Shown: piece by piece, positions 63,936 through 64,000 of the stretch
Position numbering within the stretch: position 1 is the first letter of the stretch
Layout of the letters: each line of letters starts with the position of its first letter
Assembly: GCA_014382345.1 (NCBI GenBank)
Contig: JACNJX010000108.1
Location: 19,627 to 83,626, forward strand
Source: Alphaproteobacteria bacterium
GTDB taxonomy: Bacteria > Pseudomonadota > Alphaproteobacteria > Rhodospirillales > Casp-alpha2
Length of the DNA stretch: 64,000 bases
Direction of reading: 5' to 3'
Notes under the pieces: generated by a model
Told to the model about the DNA's origin: nothing
The model's input: the letters and a program-made list of their open reading frames with translations, nothing else
Databases searched by the model: none
Made by a program: the position numbers and the translations under genes

Positions 63936-64000
63936 GCGGGGGGCTTGGCGGAGGGAAGGCGACCCGAATTTAACCGTCTCCGTTTTTAGAATTAAGGTAG

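Overview
The window looks like a stretch of chromosome from a GC-rich alphaproteobacterium, most likely a Rhodospirillales-type environmental species. This is inferred from the protein families (gph next to a glmU remnant, asparaginase of the Rhizobium type, IalB-like protein, DUF1491, DUF1127 with a GcvA-type regulator, RquA) and from the dispersed intergenic repeat whose core translates as MSALPPKADI, which I know from many alphaproteobacterial genomes. No ribosomal RNA, phage, transposase or CRISPR array was seen. One tRNA gene (Ala, anticodon CGC) is present.

Bases 1-19,300 are a patchwork of mostly single-gene units: a FIST sensor, Tas-type aldo-keto reductase, ThpR, a secreted histidine phosphatase, a CinA-like amidase, an orphan TPR-secretin lipoprotein, a large secreted hemopexin-repeat protein, Gph, a metallo-beta-lactamase-fold protein, a TPR/radical-SAM/SPASM enzyme, a HIT protein, a CHASE-PAS histidine kinase and glutathione-dependent formaldehyde dehydrogenase. 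Nine copies or part-copies of the MSALPPKADI repeat lie in the gaps of this part only, all in one orientation, and one sits just after a decayed glmU start.

Bases 19,300-42,500 are denser. They carry protein-repair and signalling enzymes (fructosamine kinase, LMW-PTP, a SIRT5-like sirtuin), an ergothioneine operon (egtB-egtD plus a uracil-DNA-glycosylase-family gene), a DUF4143 ATPase meeting argG tail to tail, a DSD1-type PLP enzyme, a DsbA-type protein, RlmN, the rhodoquinone enzyme RquA, an exported pseudo-protease with a highly charged membrane protein, an ArsM-like methyltransferase, a SelA-like PLP enzyme, glnS, an IalB-like protein, asparaginase, a SPOUT methyltransferase and an MFS permease. 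RquA implies the host can make rhodoquinone and respire fumarate without oxygen.

Bases 42,500-64,000 hold a divergent DUF1127/LysR pair, acetoacetyl-CoA synthetase, an exported EF-hand amidohydrolase, pterin dehydratase, a small zincin, a ParS/MbcA-like orphan, a PhnA-type protein, then a compact three-gene unit (peptidoglycan-binding membrane protein, small acidic protein, ATPase) between imperfect 31-bp direct repeats next to tRNA-Ala. Housekeeping genes follow (yggT, DUF167, folD, nnrU, lepA, ABC-F, DUF1491, an ABC exporter pair). The right end has a response-regulator gene with two compensating frameshifts, a TauD-like protein and a long helical-repeat protein.

The best candidates for something undescribed are the three-gene cassette at 49.5-52 kb, the pseudo-protease/charged membrane protein pair, and the hemopexin-repeat protein. 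All functional readings rest on motifs read by eye; no searches were run.
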